Counted from the first letter of the stretch, positions 7,522 through 14,087 are shown. The stretch is 14,087 nt of DNA from Lutibacter sp. (GCA_030599055.1 JAUVOS010000039.1:1-14087), one strand, 5' to 3'. The notes: generated by a model from the sequence alone, not told the origin. Translations and numbers: made by a program.

Positions 7522-7786
7522 TATTTTCATTAGTGTCCGATAAAAGACATAAGACCGCTCCGCTATAAGACTTAAGAAGCAAGACTTAATTAAACACAAA
7601 AACACCCGATAATTTCTTTATCTTTTTCCGTTTTACTTCACTTAAAATTCTATCCATAGCTATGGCTATGCTTACAATTTGAATATTGTAAAACAAAAAA
7701 ATATTTTGAAATTATACAGGGCATTTTGAAATTTAATTGATTAATCGCAACTAACGAGAAAAAAAAAGGGTAATGTGGTTGAACGG
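7522..7786. other. Convergent intergenic spacer with AAGAC repeats and small palindromes
   Basis: This 265-base spacer separates the 3' ends of the EnvC-like and U32 genes. No protein-coding frame is convincing. At 7544-7585 AAGAC occurs four times (7544, 7551, 7567, 7581) in a degenerate, slightly GC-richer patch around CCGCTCCGCT. At 7654-7665 CCATAGCTATGG is a perfect 12-base palindrome, and TTACAAT (7672-7678) pairs with ATTGTAA (7685-7691). ATTTTGAAATT is repeated at 7703 and 7723. A run of nine A at 7759-7767 gives the minus strand a T tract after the U32 gene, but the preceding stem (GTAA with TTAC) is weak. No textbook terminator was found for either gene. Confidence 0.6.
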
Positions 7787-9034
7787 TTACACTTCTGTTT
7801 TAACAATTTTATAAAGTTTGTCAGAGGGACGAATTCTAAAAGAGGTAGGCATCGTTACAACATCTCCCTTTTTAGCTGTAGAATTTTTTGAGTCATTGAC
7901 ATACATTTCTTTTAATTCTATTTCTTGAGCACCGGTTGTCGGGCCGGTTATTAGCAATGTATCTCCAATTTTCATGTCAAAGGCTTGTATCTGAAATTCT
8001 GAAATTTTCACTTTTGGATAATAATGTACGCCTTTGCCAATATATATTTTCTTTTGTGTTGCTTTAGAGCCTGAAGTATCTGTCCATTCACCTAATTTTC
8101 TACCTAAATAATAACCACCCCAAAAACCTCGATTATAGACTTTTTCTAGTTCTGTCATCCAAATTTTCACCCTTTCTTTAGAATACGTCCCGTCAGCTAT
8201 TGCATCAATTGCTTCTCGATATGATTTTATGGTTTTTGCAACATATTCCGGTGCGCGTCCACGTCCTTCTATTTTAAGGATATTAATACCAGCATCTGCC
8301 AATTCATCTAAAAAATCAATGGTACATAAATCTTTTGCAGACATGATGAATTCATTGTCTATTTCATATTCAAAACCGTTTTCTTTATCTGTTACAACAA
8401 AAGGAGCACGACAATTTTGCTTACAAGCACCACGATTTGCGCTAGAATTATACGTATGCAAACTCATATAGCATTTACCCGATACCGCCATACATAAAGC
8501 GCCATGTGCAAAAACTTCAATTTCTACTAAACGACCCGATGGACCTTTTATCTCTTGCTTTATAACTTCAGATGTAATTTTTTTTATTTGTCCTAAGCTC
8601 AATTCTCTACTCAACACCACGGTATCCGCAAAAAAAGCATAGAATTTTAATGTTTCTATGTTTGTTATATTGATTTGAGTTGAAATATGCACTTCCATTT
8701 CAACTTGGCGAGCATAAGCAATTACGGCTTGATCCATTGCAATAATTGCCGTAATATCGGCTTCTTTAGCTTTATTTATTAAAGTTTTAATAACTGTTAA
8801 ATCATGATCGTAAATAATAGTATTTAAAGTTAAATACGTACGGACATTTTTTGCTTTACATCGCTTTGTGATTTCATGTAAATCATCTAGGGTAAAATTT
8901 ATCGTAGCACGAGCGCGCATATTGAGTTGTTCCACACCAAAATATATGGAATCGGCTCCGTTATCTAAGGCGGCTTGAAGTGAATCAAAACTACCGGCGG
9001 GCGCCATTAGCTCTATTTTTCCTGATTGGGTCAT
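7787..9034 (-). CDS. U32 family protein, TrhP/RlhA-type RNA hydroxylase
   Basis: The 415-residue protein begins ELMAPAGSFDSLQAALDNGADSIYFG, the barrel start shared by all U32 proteins. The U32 signature is intact at 173-191, EVFAHGALCMAVSGKCYMS, followed by NRGACKQNCRAPF, giving the cysteine cluster Cys181, Cys188, Cys204 and Cys208 that is thought to hold an iron-sulfur centre. GINILKIEGRGRAPEYV at 249-265 and a C-terminal beta domain (about 325-415) complete the family layout. Although named peptidases, E. coli relatives YegQ (TrhP) and YdcP (RlhA) carry out prephenate-dependent hydroxylation of tRNA uridine 34 or 23S rRNA. The length here is nearer to TrhP than to the much longer RlhA, so tRNA wobble-base hydroxylation is the better guess. 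The gene follows recA on the same strand after 116 bases that contain a compound palindrome. Confidence 0.93.
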   Translation of the reverse strand: MTQSGKIELMAPAGSFDSLQAALDNGADSIYFGVEQLNMRARATINFTLDDLHEITKRCKAKNVRTYLTLNTIIYDHDLTVIKTLINKAKEADITAIIAMDQAVIAYARQVEMEVHISTQINITNIETLKFYAFFADTVVLSRELSLGQIKKITSEVIKQEIKGPSGRLVEIEVFAHGALCMAVSGKCYMSLHTYNSSANRGACKQNCRAPFVVTDKENGFEYEIDNEFIMSAKDLCTIDFLDELADAGINILKIEGRGRAPEYVAKTIKSYREAIDAIADGTYSKERVKIWMTELEKVYNRGFWGGYYLGRKLGEWTDTSGSKATQKKIYIGKGVHYYPKVKISEFQIQAFDMKIGDTLLITGPTTGAQEIELKEMYVNDSKNSTAKKGDVVTMPTSFRIRPSDKLYKIVKTEV

Positions 9035-9051
9035 TTTTTACTACAAAAATT

Positions 9052-9103
9052 TAAAACCCAAATTATTCAAGGGTTTGAAACCCTTGAAGGGTTCTGGGTT
9101 TTA
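9052..9103. repeat. Compound palindromic element with alternating AAACCC/GGGTTT words
   Basis: Outer arms TAAAACCCA (9052-9060) and TGGGTTTTA (9095-9103) enclose a perfect palindrome at 9066-9088 (11-base arms TTCAAGGGTTT and AAACCCTTGAA around one G), which overlaps a second palindrome at 9079-9093 (AACCCTT, G, AAGGGTT). The middle AAACCCTT can pair with either side. On the minus strand the last possible hairpin (9071-9076 with 9054-9059) is followed by TAAATTTTTG and then the U32 start codon. It could be the recA terminator, a leader switch for the U32 gene, or a dispersed palindromic repeat. Confidence 0.7.
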
Positions 9104-9126
9104 GGTTTGTTTTATTATTTGAAAGC

Positions 9127-9143
9127 GCATGTTTCTTACATGC
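9127..9143. other. Short stem-loop after recA
   Basis: GCATGT and ACATGC form a 6-bp stem with a five-base loop, 7 bases past the recA stop codon on the minus strand. No T run follows directly, so it is at best a weak terminator or an mRNA 3'-end stabiliser. Confidence 0.35.
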
Positions 9144-9150
9144 ATTTAAC

Positions 9151-10158
9151 TTATTCTTTATTTTTAATCACATCTACAATCTTGGCTTCTATCTCTTCCG
9201 CCAACTCAGGGTTATCTAAAATTAGTTGTTTGACGGCATCACGTCCTTGTCCGAGTTTTGTATCACCGTAACTATACCACGAACCACTTTTTTTAACGAT
9301 TTCATAATCGACACCTAAATCAACGATCTCTCCTGCTTTAGAAATTCCTTTTCCATACATAATATCAAATTCAGCAATTTTAAAAGGCGGTGCTACTTTA
9401 TTTTTTACAACTTTTACTTTAGTACGGTTACCCATTACTGTATCACCATCTTTAATTTGTGTTCGACGACGAATATCTAATCGAACAGACGAATAAAACT
9501 TCAAAGCATTACCACCGGTTGTCGTTTCGGGGTTACCAAACATCACACCAATTTTTTCACGCAATTGATTGATAAATATTACAGTACATTTTGTTTTATG
9601 AATAACTGCGGTTAACTTACGCAAGGCTTGTGACATTAAACGTGCGTGTAATCCCATTTTCGAATCGCCCATTTCACCTTCAATTTCACTTTTTGGTGTT
9701 AAAGCGGCAACGGAGTCGATAACGATAATATCAATAGCACCAGAACGAATTAAATTATCTGCAATTTCTAAAGCTTGTTCACCATAATCCGGTTGAGAGA
9801 TTATCATGTTGTCAATATCAATTCCTAAATCTTTAGCGTAAAAGCGATCAAATGCATGTTCTGCATCAATAAAAGCTGCAATACCTCCTTGTTTTTGAGC
9901 TTCTGCGATAGCGTGTAGCGCTAAAGTAGTTTTTCCAGAGGATTCGGGTCCGTAAATCTCTATTACGCGTCCTCTAGGATACCCACCAACTCCCAAAGCG
10001 ATATCTAATCCTAAGGAACCCGATGGAATGGCTTCAATATCTTCTACTGCTTCATCGCCCATTTTCATTACGGTGCCTTTACCGTAAGTTTTATCTAATT
10101 TGTCTAAAGTAAGTTGTAGTGCTTTTAGTTTGGCTGCTTTTTCTTTGTCGTTTGGCAT
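9151..10158 (-). CDS. recA: Recombinase RecA
   Basis: The 335-residue protein is the strand-exchange ATPase of homologous recombination. Walker A is GPESSGKTT at 70-78, the catalytic glutamate is Glu100 in FIDAEHAFD, Walker B is IDIIVIDSVAAL at 142-153, and the DNA-binding L2 region is present as EKIGVMFGNPETTTGGNALK with the preceding FINQLR. KVKVVKNKVAPPFK and the C-terminal domain SGSWYSYGDTKLGQGRD match the family. Length is slightly shorter than E. coli RecA because the acidic tail is short, as usual in Bacteroidota. The start ATG at 10158 gives the standard N-terminal helix KLKALQLTLDKLDKTYGKG. A TAnnTTTG box lies about 100 bases upstream. I see no LexA-type operator, in line with the lack of a classical LexA regulon in most Bacteroidota. 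The genes on both sides are unrelated in function. Confidence 0.99.
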   Translation of the reverse strand: MPNDKEKAAKLKALQLTLDKLDKTYGKGTVMKMGDEAVEDIEAIPSGSLGLDIALGVGGYPRGRVIEIYGPESSGKTTLALHAIAEAQKQGGIAAFIDAEHAFDRFYAKDLGIDIDNMIISQPDYGEQALEIADNLIRSGAIDIIVIDSVAALTPKSEIEGEMGDSKMGLHARLMSQALRKLTAVIHKTKCTVIFINQLREKIGVMFGNPETTTGGNALKFYSSVRLDIRRRTQIKDGDTVMGNRTKVKVVKNKVAPPFKIAEFDIMYGKGISKAGEIVDLGVDYEIVKKSGSWYSYGDTKLGQGRDAVKQLILDNPELAEEIEAKIVDVIKNKE

Positions 10159-10165
10159 AATTTAT

Positions 10166-10227
10166 TAGTTAAAAGTTAAAAAGTTTAAGGTTCAAAGTTT
10201 TAAGGCTCATAGTTTATCTTTATAAAC
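10166..10227. repeat. Degenerate AAGTT-rich repeats and stem-loop in the recA leader
   Basis: The recA 5' leader contains a run of short degenerate copies related to AAGTTTAA (plus strand AAAAGTTAAAAAGTTTAAGG, then TTCAAAGTTTTAAGG). At its upstream end GTTTAT (10212-10217) pairs with ATAAAC (10222-10227) around a four-base loop. Such AGTTTAAAG-like filler is common between flavobacterial genes; I know of no function. Confidence 0.45.
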
Positions 10228-10256
10228 CTTTAACTTAATTACTATTCTTTGGATAG

Positions 10257-10264
10257 CAAAAGTA
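10257..10264 (-). promoter_or_regulatory. -7 promoter box for recA
   Basis: The minus strand reads TACTTTTG followed by C, an exact TAnnTTTG match in one of the most frequent flavobacterial forms. It lies 98 bases upstream of the recA ATG, giving a leader of roughly 90 bases. A -33 TTTG is not clear. Confidence 0.55.
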
Positions 10265-10340
10265 CATTTTTTTTACTTATTTAATTTGATGAAGTATTGA
10301 TTTGTAAATTTTGTAATAATCAAATTTTCAAATCAAAAAA

Positions 10341-12191
10341 TCATTCCATCATCATACTCAATTCCAACCATCGCCCCTCTTTATCATCAATACTTGTGAT
10401 AATTTTTTTTAAACGTTGTCCTATTTCGTACATTTTTTCTTCAGGAATCGTTCCTTTGACAAAAGCTTGTTCTATGGTGTCTTTATCCTTTGAAAGAGTA
10501 TAGATGTCTTTTTCTAATTGAATAAATTCCTGTTTTTCCTGATACGATAACGTGATTTTTTTATTAGAATTATCACGTGTATCCAATTTTTCTTTTTTCA
10601 CCCCAATTTTTACTAGAGTATCTTGATGCATTTTGTAGTCGGTATAATCACCTGGGAAATCAGCAATTTTTCCTTCTTCTAAAACGAAAAGATGGTCAAT
10701 GACCTTATCCATAAAATAACGATCGTGGGACACAACTAATAAAACACCGGGGAAATCAAGTAAAAAATTTTCAAGAATATTGAGAGTGACAATATCCAAA
10801 TCATTTGTAGGCTCGTCTAAGATTAAAAAATTGGGATTTTGAATGAGTACGGTACATAAATATAAGCGTTTTTGTTCCCCTCCACTCAATTTTTCCACAA
10901 AATCATATTGTTGCTTCCGATTGAATAAAAAACGTTCTAATAAACCTCCGGCAGATAAGGAACGTCCTTTGGTCAATGGAATATACTCCCCAAATTCACG
11001 GATTACATCAATGACTTTTTGTTCGGGTTTAATTACAATTCCTTTTTGGGAATAATAACCAAATTTGACGGTTTCACCAATTACAACCTTACCTGTGTCA
11101 GGTAGTAATTCTCCAAGGATTAAATTTAATAAAGTGGTCTTGCCGCTACCATTTTTCCCAATAATTCCGATGCGGTCGCCTTTTTTAAAAACATAATCAA
11201 AGTGTTTGAGGACTGATAAATCTCCATAGGATTTACTAAGATTGTGCAACTCAACAATTTTACTTCCCAATCGATGCATATTTATTTCTAACTGCACTTG
11301 GTGGTCGTTTCTTTTTTTATGAGCAATTTCTTCAGTTTTATAGAAATCACCAATTCGAGATTTTGATTTTGTAGTTCGTGCTTTGGGCTGTCTTCGCATC
11401 CAATCTAACTCTTTTCTAAAAAGGTTTTTTGCTTTTTCTTGGGTTGCTTTTTCAACCGCTAAGCGTGCCTCTCTTTTTTCTAAGAAATAGGAGTAATTTC
11501 CTGAATACTTAAAAATTTCACCTTCATCTAATTCTATGATTTCATTACAGACACGTTCTAAGAAGTAACGATCGTGTGTAACCATAAATAAAGTGATTTT
11601 TGCTTTTTGAAAGTAAGCTTCTAACCATTCAATCATTTCTAAATCTAAATGATTAGTCGGTTCATCTAAAATCAATAAATCAGGATTTTGTAACAAACAA
11701 ATTGCCAAGCTTAAACGTTTTTGTTGTCCTCCGGATAAATCCTTAACTTTTTTGTGTAAATCCTCTAATTTAAGTTTGTAAAGTATTTGTTTATATTGTG
11801 TTTCAAAATCCCATGCATTGTGTTGTTCCATTGCGTCAAAAGCCGTTTGATAGGCTTCCGTATCTTCTGGTTTTTCAAGTGCTTTTTCGTAAGTTTCAAT
11901 AATCTTTAAAATAGGATTATCTGTGTTAAAAATACTTTGTTCGACTGTTAAACTTGTATTCAAATCCATCTTTTGAGATAGATAAGCAATATTGAGATCT
12001 TTTCGTTTGACTATCTGACCCGTATCGGCAGTTTCAAAACCTGCAATTATATTAAGTAAAGTAGTTTTACCCGTACCGTTTTTAGCGACAAATGCGATTT
12101 TTTGGTTTTTGTTTATTCCAAATGAAATACCTTCAAAAAGTACACGTTCACCAAAGGATTTGCTGATATTTTCAATGGATAGATAATTCAT
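10341..12191 (-). CDS. uup: ABC-F ATPase, Uup type
   Basis: The 616-residue protein has two ABC ATPase domains and no membrane segments, the mark of ABC-F proteins that act on ribosomes or, for Uup, also on DNA/ribosome quality. Domain 1: Walker A AKNGTGKTT at 36-44 (Ala in place of the first Gly), signature LSGGQQKR at 152-159, Walker B LLILDEPTNHLDL at 172-184. The interdomain linker contains WMRRQPKARTTKSKSRI (264-280), typical of Uup. Domain 2: Walker A GKNGSGKTT at 345-353, signature LSGGEQKR at 435-442, Walker B FLILDEPTNDLDI at 455-467. The second EPTND (Asp, not His) and the charged C-terminal coiled coil (about 545-605) also favour Uup over EttA or antibiotic-resistance ABC-F proteins. 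No signal of truncation is visible. The gene lies between recA and a T9SS-secreted protein, all on the minus strand. Confidence 0.95.
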   Translation of the reverse strand: MNYLSIENISKSFGERVLFEGISFGINKNQKIAFVAKNGTGKTTLLNIIAGFETADTGQIVKRKDLNIAYLSQKMDLNTSLTVEQSIFNTDNPILKIIETYEKALEKPEDTEAYQTAFDAMEQHNAWDFETQYKQILYKLKLEDLHKKVKDLSGGQQKRLSLAICLLQNPDLLILDEPTNHLDLEMIEWLEAYFQKAKITLFMVTHDRYFLERVCNEIIELDEGEIFKYSGNYSYFLEKREARLAVEKATQEKAKNLFRKELDWMRRQPKARTTKSKSRIGDFYKTEEIAHKKRNDHQVQLEINMHRLGSKIVELHNLSKSYGDLSVLKHFDYVFKKGDRIGIIGKNGSGKTTLLNLILGELLPDTGKVVIGETVKFGYYSQKGIVIKPEQKVIDVIREFGEYIPLTKGRSLSAGGLLERFLFNRKQQYDFVEKLSGGEQKRLYLCTVLIQNPNFLILDEPTNDLDIVTLNILENFLLDFPGVLLVVSHDRYFMDKVIDHLFVLEEGKIADFPGDYTDYKMHQDTLVKIGVKKEKLDTRDNSNKKITLSYQEKQEFIQLEKDIYTLSKDKDTIEQAFVKGTIPEEKMYEIGQRLKKIITSIDDKEGRWLELSMMME

Positions 12192-12195
12192 TTTG

Positions 12196-12203
12196 CAAAC
12201 TTA
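12196..12203 (-). promoter_or_regulatory. -7 promoter box next to the ABC-F start codon
   Basis: The minus strand reads TAAGTTTG followed by C, an exact TAnnTTTG match, ending only four bases before the ATG at 12191. If it is used, transcription would begin at or very near the A of the start codon, giving a leaderless mRNA. No good -33 element is seen, so it may be a chance match. Confidence 0.3.
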
Positions 12204-12240
12204 CGTAAAAGGAAATCAAAATCTAAAACAATATTAAACG

Positions 12241-12293
12241 CTCAAATGTCCTTTGGACGATTTGAGGTTTTGAGCTTCCGTAGGAACTCAAAG
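12241..12293. repeat. Twin-hairpin element with four CTCAAA/TTTGAG words
   Basis: Hairpin 1 pairs CTCAAATGTCC (12241-12251) with GGAC, one bulged G, and ATTTGAG (12255-12266) around a TTT loop. Hairpin 2 pairs TTTGAG, one bulged C, TTCC (12269-12279) with GGAACTCAAA (12283-12292) around GTA. The outer words are the same in both hairpins but in reversed order, so the arms could also pair across. It lies in the spacer upstream of the ABC-F gene and downstream of the terminator of the T9SS gene. Likely a palindromic intergenic repeat or a structured leader. Confidence 0.7.
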
Positions 12294-12326
12294 CGATAAA
12301 AATATTAAATGTATTGTGTCAAAAAA

Positions 12327-12352
12327 AAAGCCGAGTAATTTTACCCGGCTTT
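12327..12352 (-). terminator. Intrinsic terminator of the T9SS-secreted protein gene
   Basis: On the minus strand AAAGCCG, one mismatch, GTAA pairs with TTAC, mismatch, CGGCTTT, and the stem runs into nine T residues (12321-12329 on the plus strand are A). It starts 19 bases after the TAG stop codon at 12372. Confidence 0.9.
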
Positions 12353-12371
12353 CTATTTTGGTTAGTTTATT

Positions 12372-14087
12372 CTATTGCTTAATAAATCTTTGACTTAAAA
12401 CTTTTTTATCACTTTTAAATTCAATGATATAAACACCAGCATCAAATCTACTAACATCAATAGCTGTTTCATCTAATTTGCCATAACCAACTGTTTGTCC
12501 CACTAAATTAGTAATGATATAGGTATCCATTTTTTGATCCTTTAATCTGAAATTTAAGAAATCATTTACCGGATTTGGATAAAGAACTATATCTTCAATT
12601 ATGCCATTCGTTGTATCGTAATTTCCATAAGAATAGCCATTAGTAGCATTCAAACAGAAATCTGTAGCTTCTGTACTGCTAAAAGACCCACCAGAAGCTA
12701 GAACACTACCATCACTATCTTTAGTGAAGCTATAAGAACCATTTCCATAACTACAGCAAATGCCGTCACCATAAGTATCTTTTATAGTAAATGTATAACA
12801 ACCTGCATCGATACACAAAGGAATAGTTAAAGTAGAACCATCAGCTTGTGAGCCATAAGTACCTCCTGAGAATACTACTGTCCCACTGCTATTGGTAATC
12901 TCCCAACTAGTTTCTTCTGGATAATTATCAAAAGTAATTGATAAAGTGGTCGCTTCACAACTTCCGGTTGATCCATTGCCAATACTAAAGCCATCAACAG
13001 CCATATCACCTTGCCAAGTGGCACCTGTAATTCCATTAAAACGGAATTGTACAGAAGCACCTACATAACTTCCTAAGTTTAAGCTAGCCGTTAACCAAGA
13101 ATCACCTTGATTTCCTGATTTACTCCATATTGATGACCAAGTAGTTCCATCATCTACACTTACTTCTAAAGCTAAACTTCCCATGGTTGAAGCACCGTAC
13201 ATATGATACTTAAAAGTTAAGGTAGCTTCTGTTTCGCTTGATAAATCAAAACAAGGACTATTTAAAATAGCTCTTTTGGTTGAATAATTAGGACTTGAGG
13301 ATTCCATATATACATAATAAGAACCTTCAGCTGCGCTAGATGGACCTGTACTGCTCGATGGTGTTGAACCTGATCTAGTTGTCCAATTAAAATCGTCAGC
13401 CGTTGATTGTATCCAACTACCAAATGTATTTTCAAAACCTTGATAATATGGATAAGAAGTTATTCCACCAGTACAACCACCAGTACTATTTTCTAAAGTA
13501 GTTACGTTGAGAACATTACTTGAATTGGAAACATTGCCTGCTGCATCTCTTGCGTAAATGGTAAAAGAATATGAGGTATTAGCAGTTAACCCAGTTACAC
13601 TAAATGATGTACCTGTTACAGTTCCTAATAATGAACCTCCTTGATAAACATAGTATCCTGTTACACCAACGTTGTCTGTAGATGCAGTCCATGACAAACT
13701 CAGACTTGTTTGGGTTACATTTGAAGCAGCTAAATTTGTTGGAGCTGTTGGTGCTTGAGTATCAGGCGGATCTAAAGTAGTTACATTTACAGTATTACTT
13801 GCGTTGGAAACATTACCTGCTGCATCTTTAGCATAAACTGTAAAGGTGTAAGAAGTACTTGCTAATAAACCAGTAACATTTGTAGATGTTCCTGTTACAG
13901 TTCCTAATAATGAACCTCCTTGATAAACATCGTATCCTGTTACACCGACGTTGTCTGTAGATGCAGTCCAAGATAAATCTACTGTAGTTTCCGTAACATT
14001 TGAAGCTGCTAAATTAGTTGGTGCGGTTGGTGCTTGTGTATCGGTTGTACTACCTGTAATATTTACGGTATAATCTTCTACTTCACC
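12372..14087 (-). CDS. T9SS-secreted multidomain protein, C-terminal part (5' end outside window)
   Basis: The frame is open from base 14087 to the TAG at 12372, giving the last 571 residues; the start lies beyond the right edge. Domains in order: residues 1-10 GEVEDYTVNI, the end of a GEVED domain; two fibronectin type III repeats of exactly 93 residues (16-108 and 109-201), both starting DTQAPTAPTNLAASNVT; a MAM-like jelly-roll domain at about 211-370, from YYQGFENTFGSW to MAVDGFSIG; a Cys-rich module at about 377-479 with DNYPEETSWEI and DTYGDGICCSYGNGSY; and a type A T9SS sorting domain at about 498-571 (LYPNPVNDFLNF to RFIKQ). It should cross the outer membrane by the type IX system and be released or anchored at the surface. 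GEVED domains often follow a metallopeptidase, so the missing part may hold an enzyme; that is inference. A start at the TTG at 13697 would cut through the second FN3 repeat and is not real. Confidence 0.93.
   Translation of the reverse strand, partial: GEVEDYTVNITGSTTDTQAPTAPTNLAASNVTETTVDLSWTASTDNVGVTGYDVYQGGSLLGTVTGTSTNVTGLLASTSYTFTVYAKDAAGNVSNASNTVNVTTLDPPDTQAPTAPTNLAASNVTQTSLSLSWTASTDNVGVTGYYVYQGGSLLGTVTGTSFSVTGLTANTSYSFTIYARDAAGNVSNSSNVLNVTTLENSTGGCTGGITSYPYYQGFENTFGSWIQSTADDFNWTTRSGSTPSSSTGPSSAAEGSYYVYMESSSPNYSTKRAILNSPCFDLSSETEATLTFKYHMYGASTMGSLALEVSVDDGTTWSSIWSKSGNQGDSWLTASLNLGSYVGASVQFRFNGITGATWQGDMAVDGFSIGNGSTGSCEATTLSITFDNYPEETSWEITNSSGTVVFSGGTYGSQADGSTLTIPLCIDAGCYTFTIKDTYGDGICCSYGNGSYSFTKDSDGSVLASGGSFSSTEATDFCLNATNGYSYGNYDTTNGIIEDIVLYPNPVNDFLNFRLKDQKMDTYIITNLVGQTVGYGKLDETAIDVSRFDAGVYIIEFKSDKKVLSQRFIKQ
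13485..14042 (-). repeat. Tandem 279-bp FN3-coding repeat (two copies)
   Basis: Copy 1 occupies 13764-14042 and copy 2 13485-13763, each coding for 93 residues, head to tail without spacer. An 80-base core (13891-13970 against 13612-13691) differs at only two positions, with its first 40 bases identical, while the flanking parts of the repeats have diverged much more, also at silent sites. This points to a recent duplication or to local gene conversion of the core. Confidence 0.9.

Noticed and set aside
7654..7665. CCATAGCTATGG palindrome as a terminator or operator
   Set aside because: It has no loop and no T run, and no regulator is nearby; it is reported only as part of the spacer description.
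9026..9271. Plus-strand frame of 81 codons across the recA-U32 spacer
   Set aside because: It overlaps the recA 3' end antisense and contains the palindromic element; the translation shows no family features.
12875..13060. Second minus-strand frame inside the T9SS gene
   Set aside because: It is a shifted-frame shadow of the MAM-like and Cys-rich coding region.
13695..13697. TTG at 13697 as a gene start
   Set aside because: It is an internal leucine codon of the second FN3 repeat; the frame continues to the window edge with a near-identical first repeat.

Overview
The window looks like chromosomal DNA of a member of Flavobacteriia (Bacteroidota), probably Flavobacteriaceae. The evidence is the strong A+T bias, promoters of the Bacteroidota TAnnTTTG type, few Shine-Dalgarno sites, an OmpA protein with thrombospondin type 3 calcium repeats, a DUF4292 lipoprotein, and a secreted multidomain protein ending in a type IX secretion (Por) sorting domain. 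No tRNA, rRNA, CRISPR array, transposase or phage gene was seen.

Left part (1-3229, all minus strand). The 5' part of an AddB-like exonuclease-subunit gene runs off the left edge. It is preceded by an OmpA-family outer-membrane protein with a clear intrinsic terminator, and then by a SAM-dependent O-methyltransferase. The methyltransferase start is best placed at 3229, not at the longer reading frame's start at 3301, because a TAnnTTTG promoter element lies inside the extension.

Middle part (3448-7521, plus strand). Four genes form a cell-envelope cluster: a sugar-phosphate nucleotidyltransferase with a beta-helix tail, a secreted TPR protein whose ATG directly follows the previous stop codon, a DUF4292 lipoprotein, and an EnvC-like coiled-coil LytM protein. 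All four residues expected for the LytM zinc/catalytic site are replaced in the last gene, so it is more likely a regulator of cell-wall amidases than an enzyme. It also has its own promoter-like box.

Right part (7787-14087, minus strand). A U32-family protein (RNA-hydroxylation type, with the Cys cluster intact), recA, a Uup-type ABC-F ATPase, and the C-terminal 571 residues of a T9SS-secreted protein: end of a GEVED domain, two FN3 repeats, a MAM-like domain, a Cys-rich module and the sorting domain. Its N-terminus lies beyond the right edge.

Most of this is ordinary core genome. I do not see a clear new system. The items most worth a second look are two compact intergenic elements of about 52 bp built from short words in alternating orientation (9052-9103 upstream of the U32 gene; 12241-12293 upstream of the ABC-F gene), which could be palindromic mobile repeats or switchable RNA leaders; the conserved but uncharacterised TPR/DUF4292 pair beside the EnvC-like gene; and the nearly identical DNA core shared by the two FN3 repeats.
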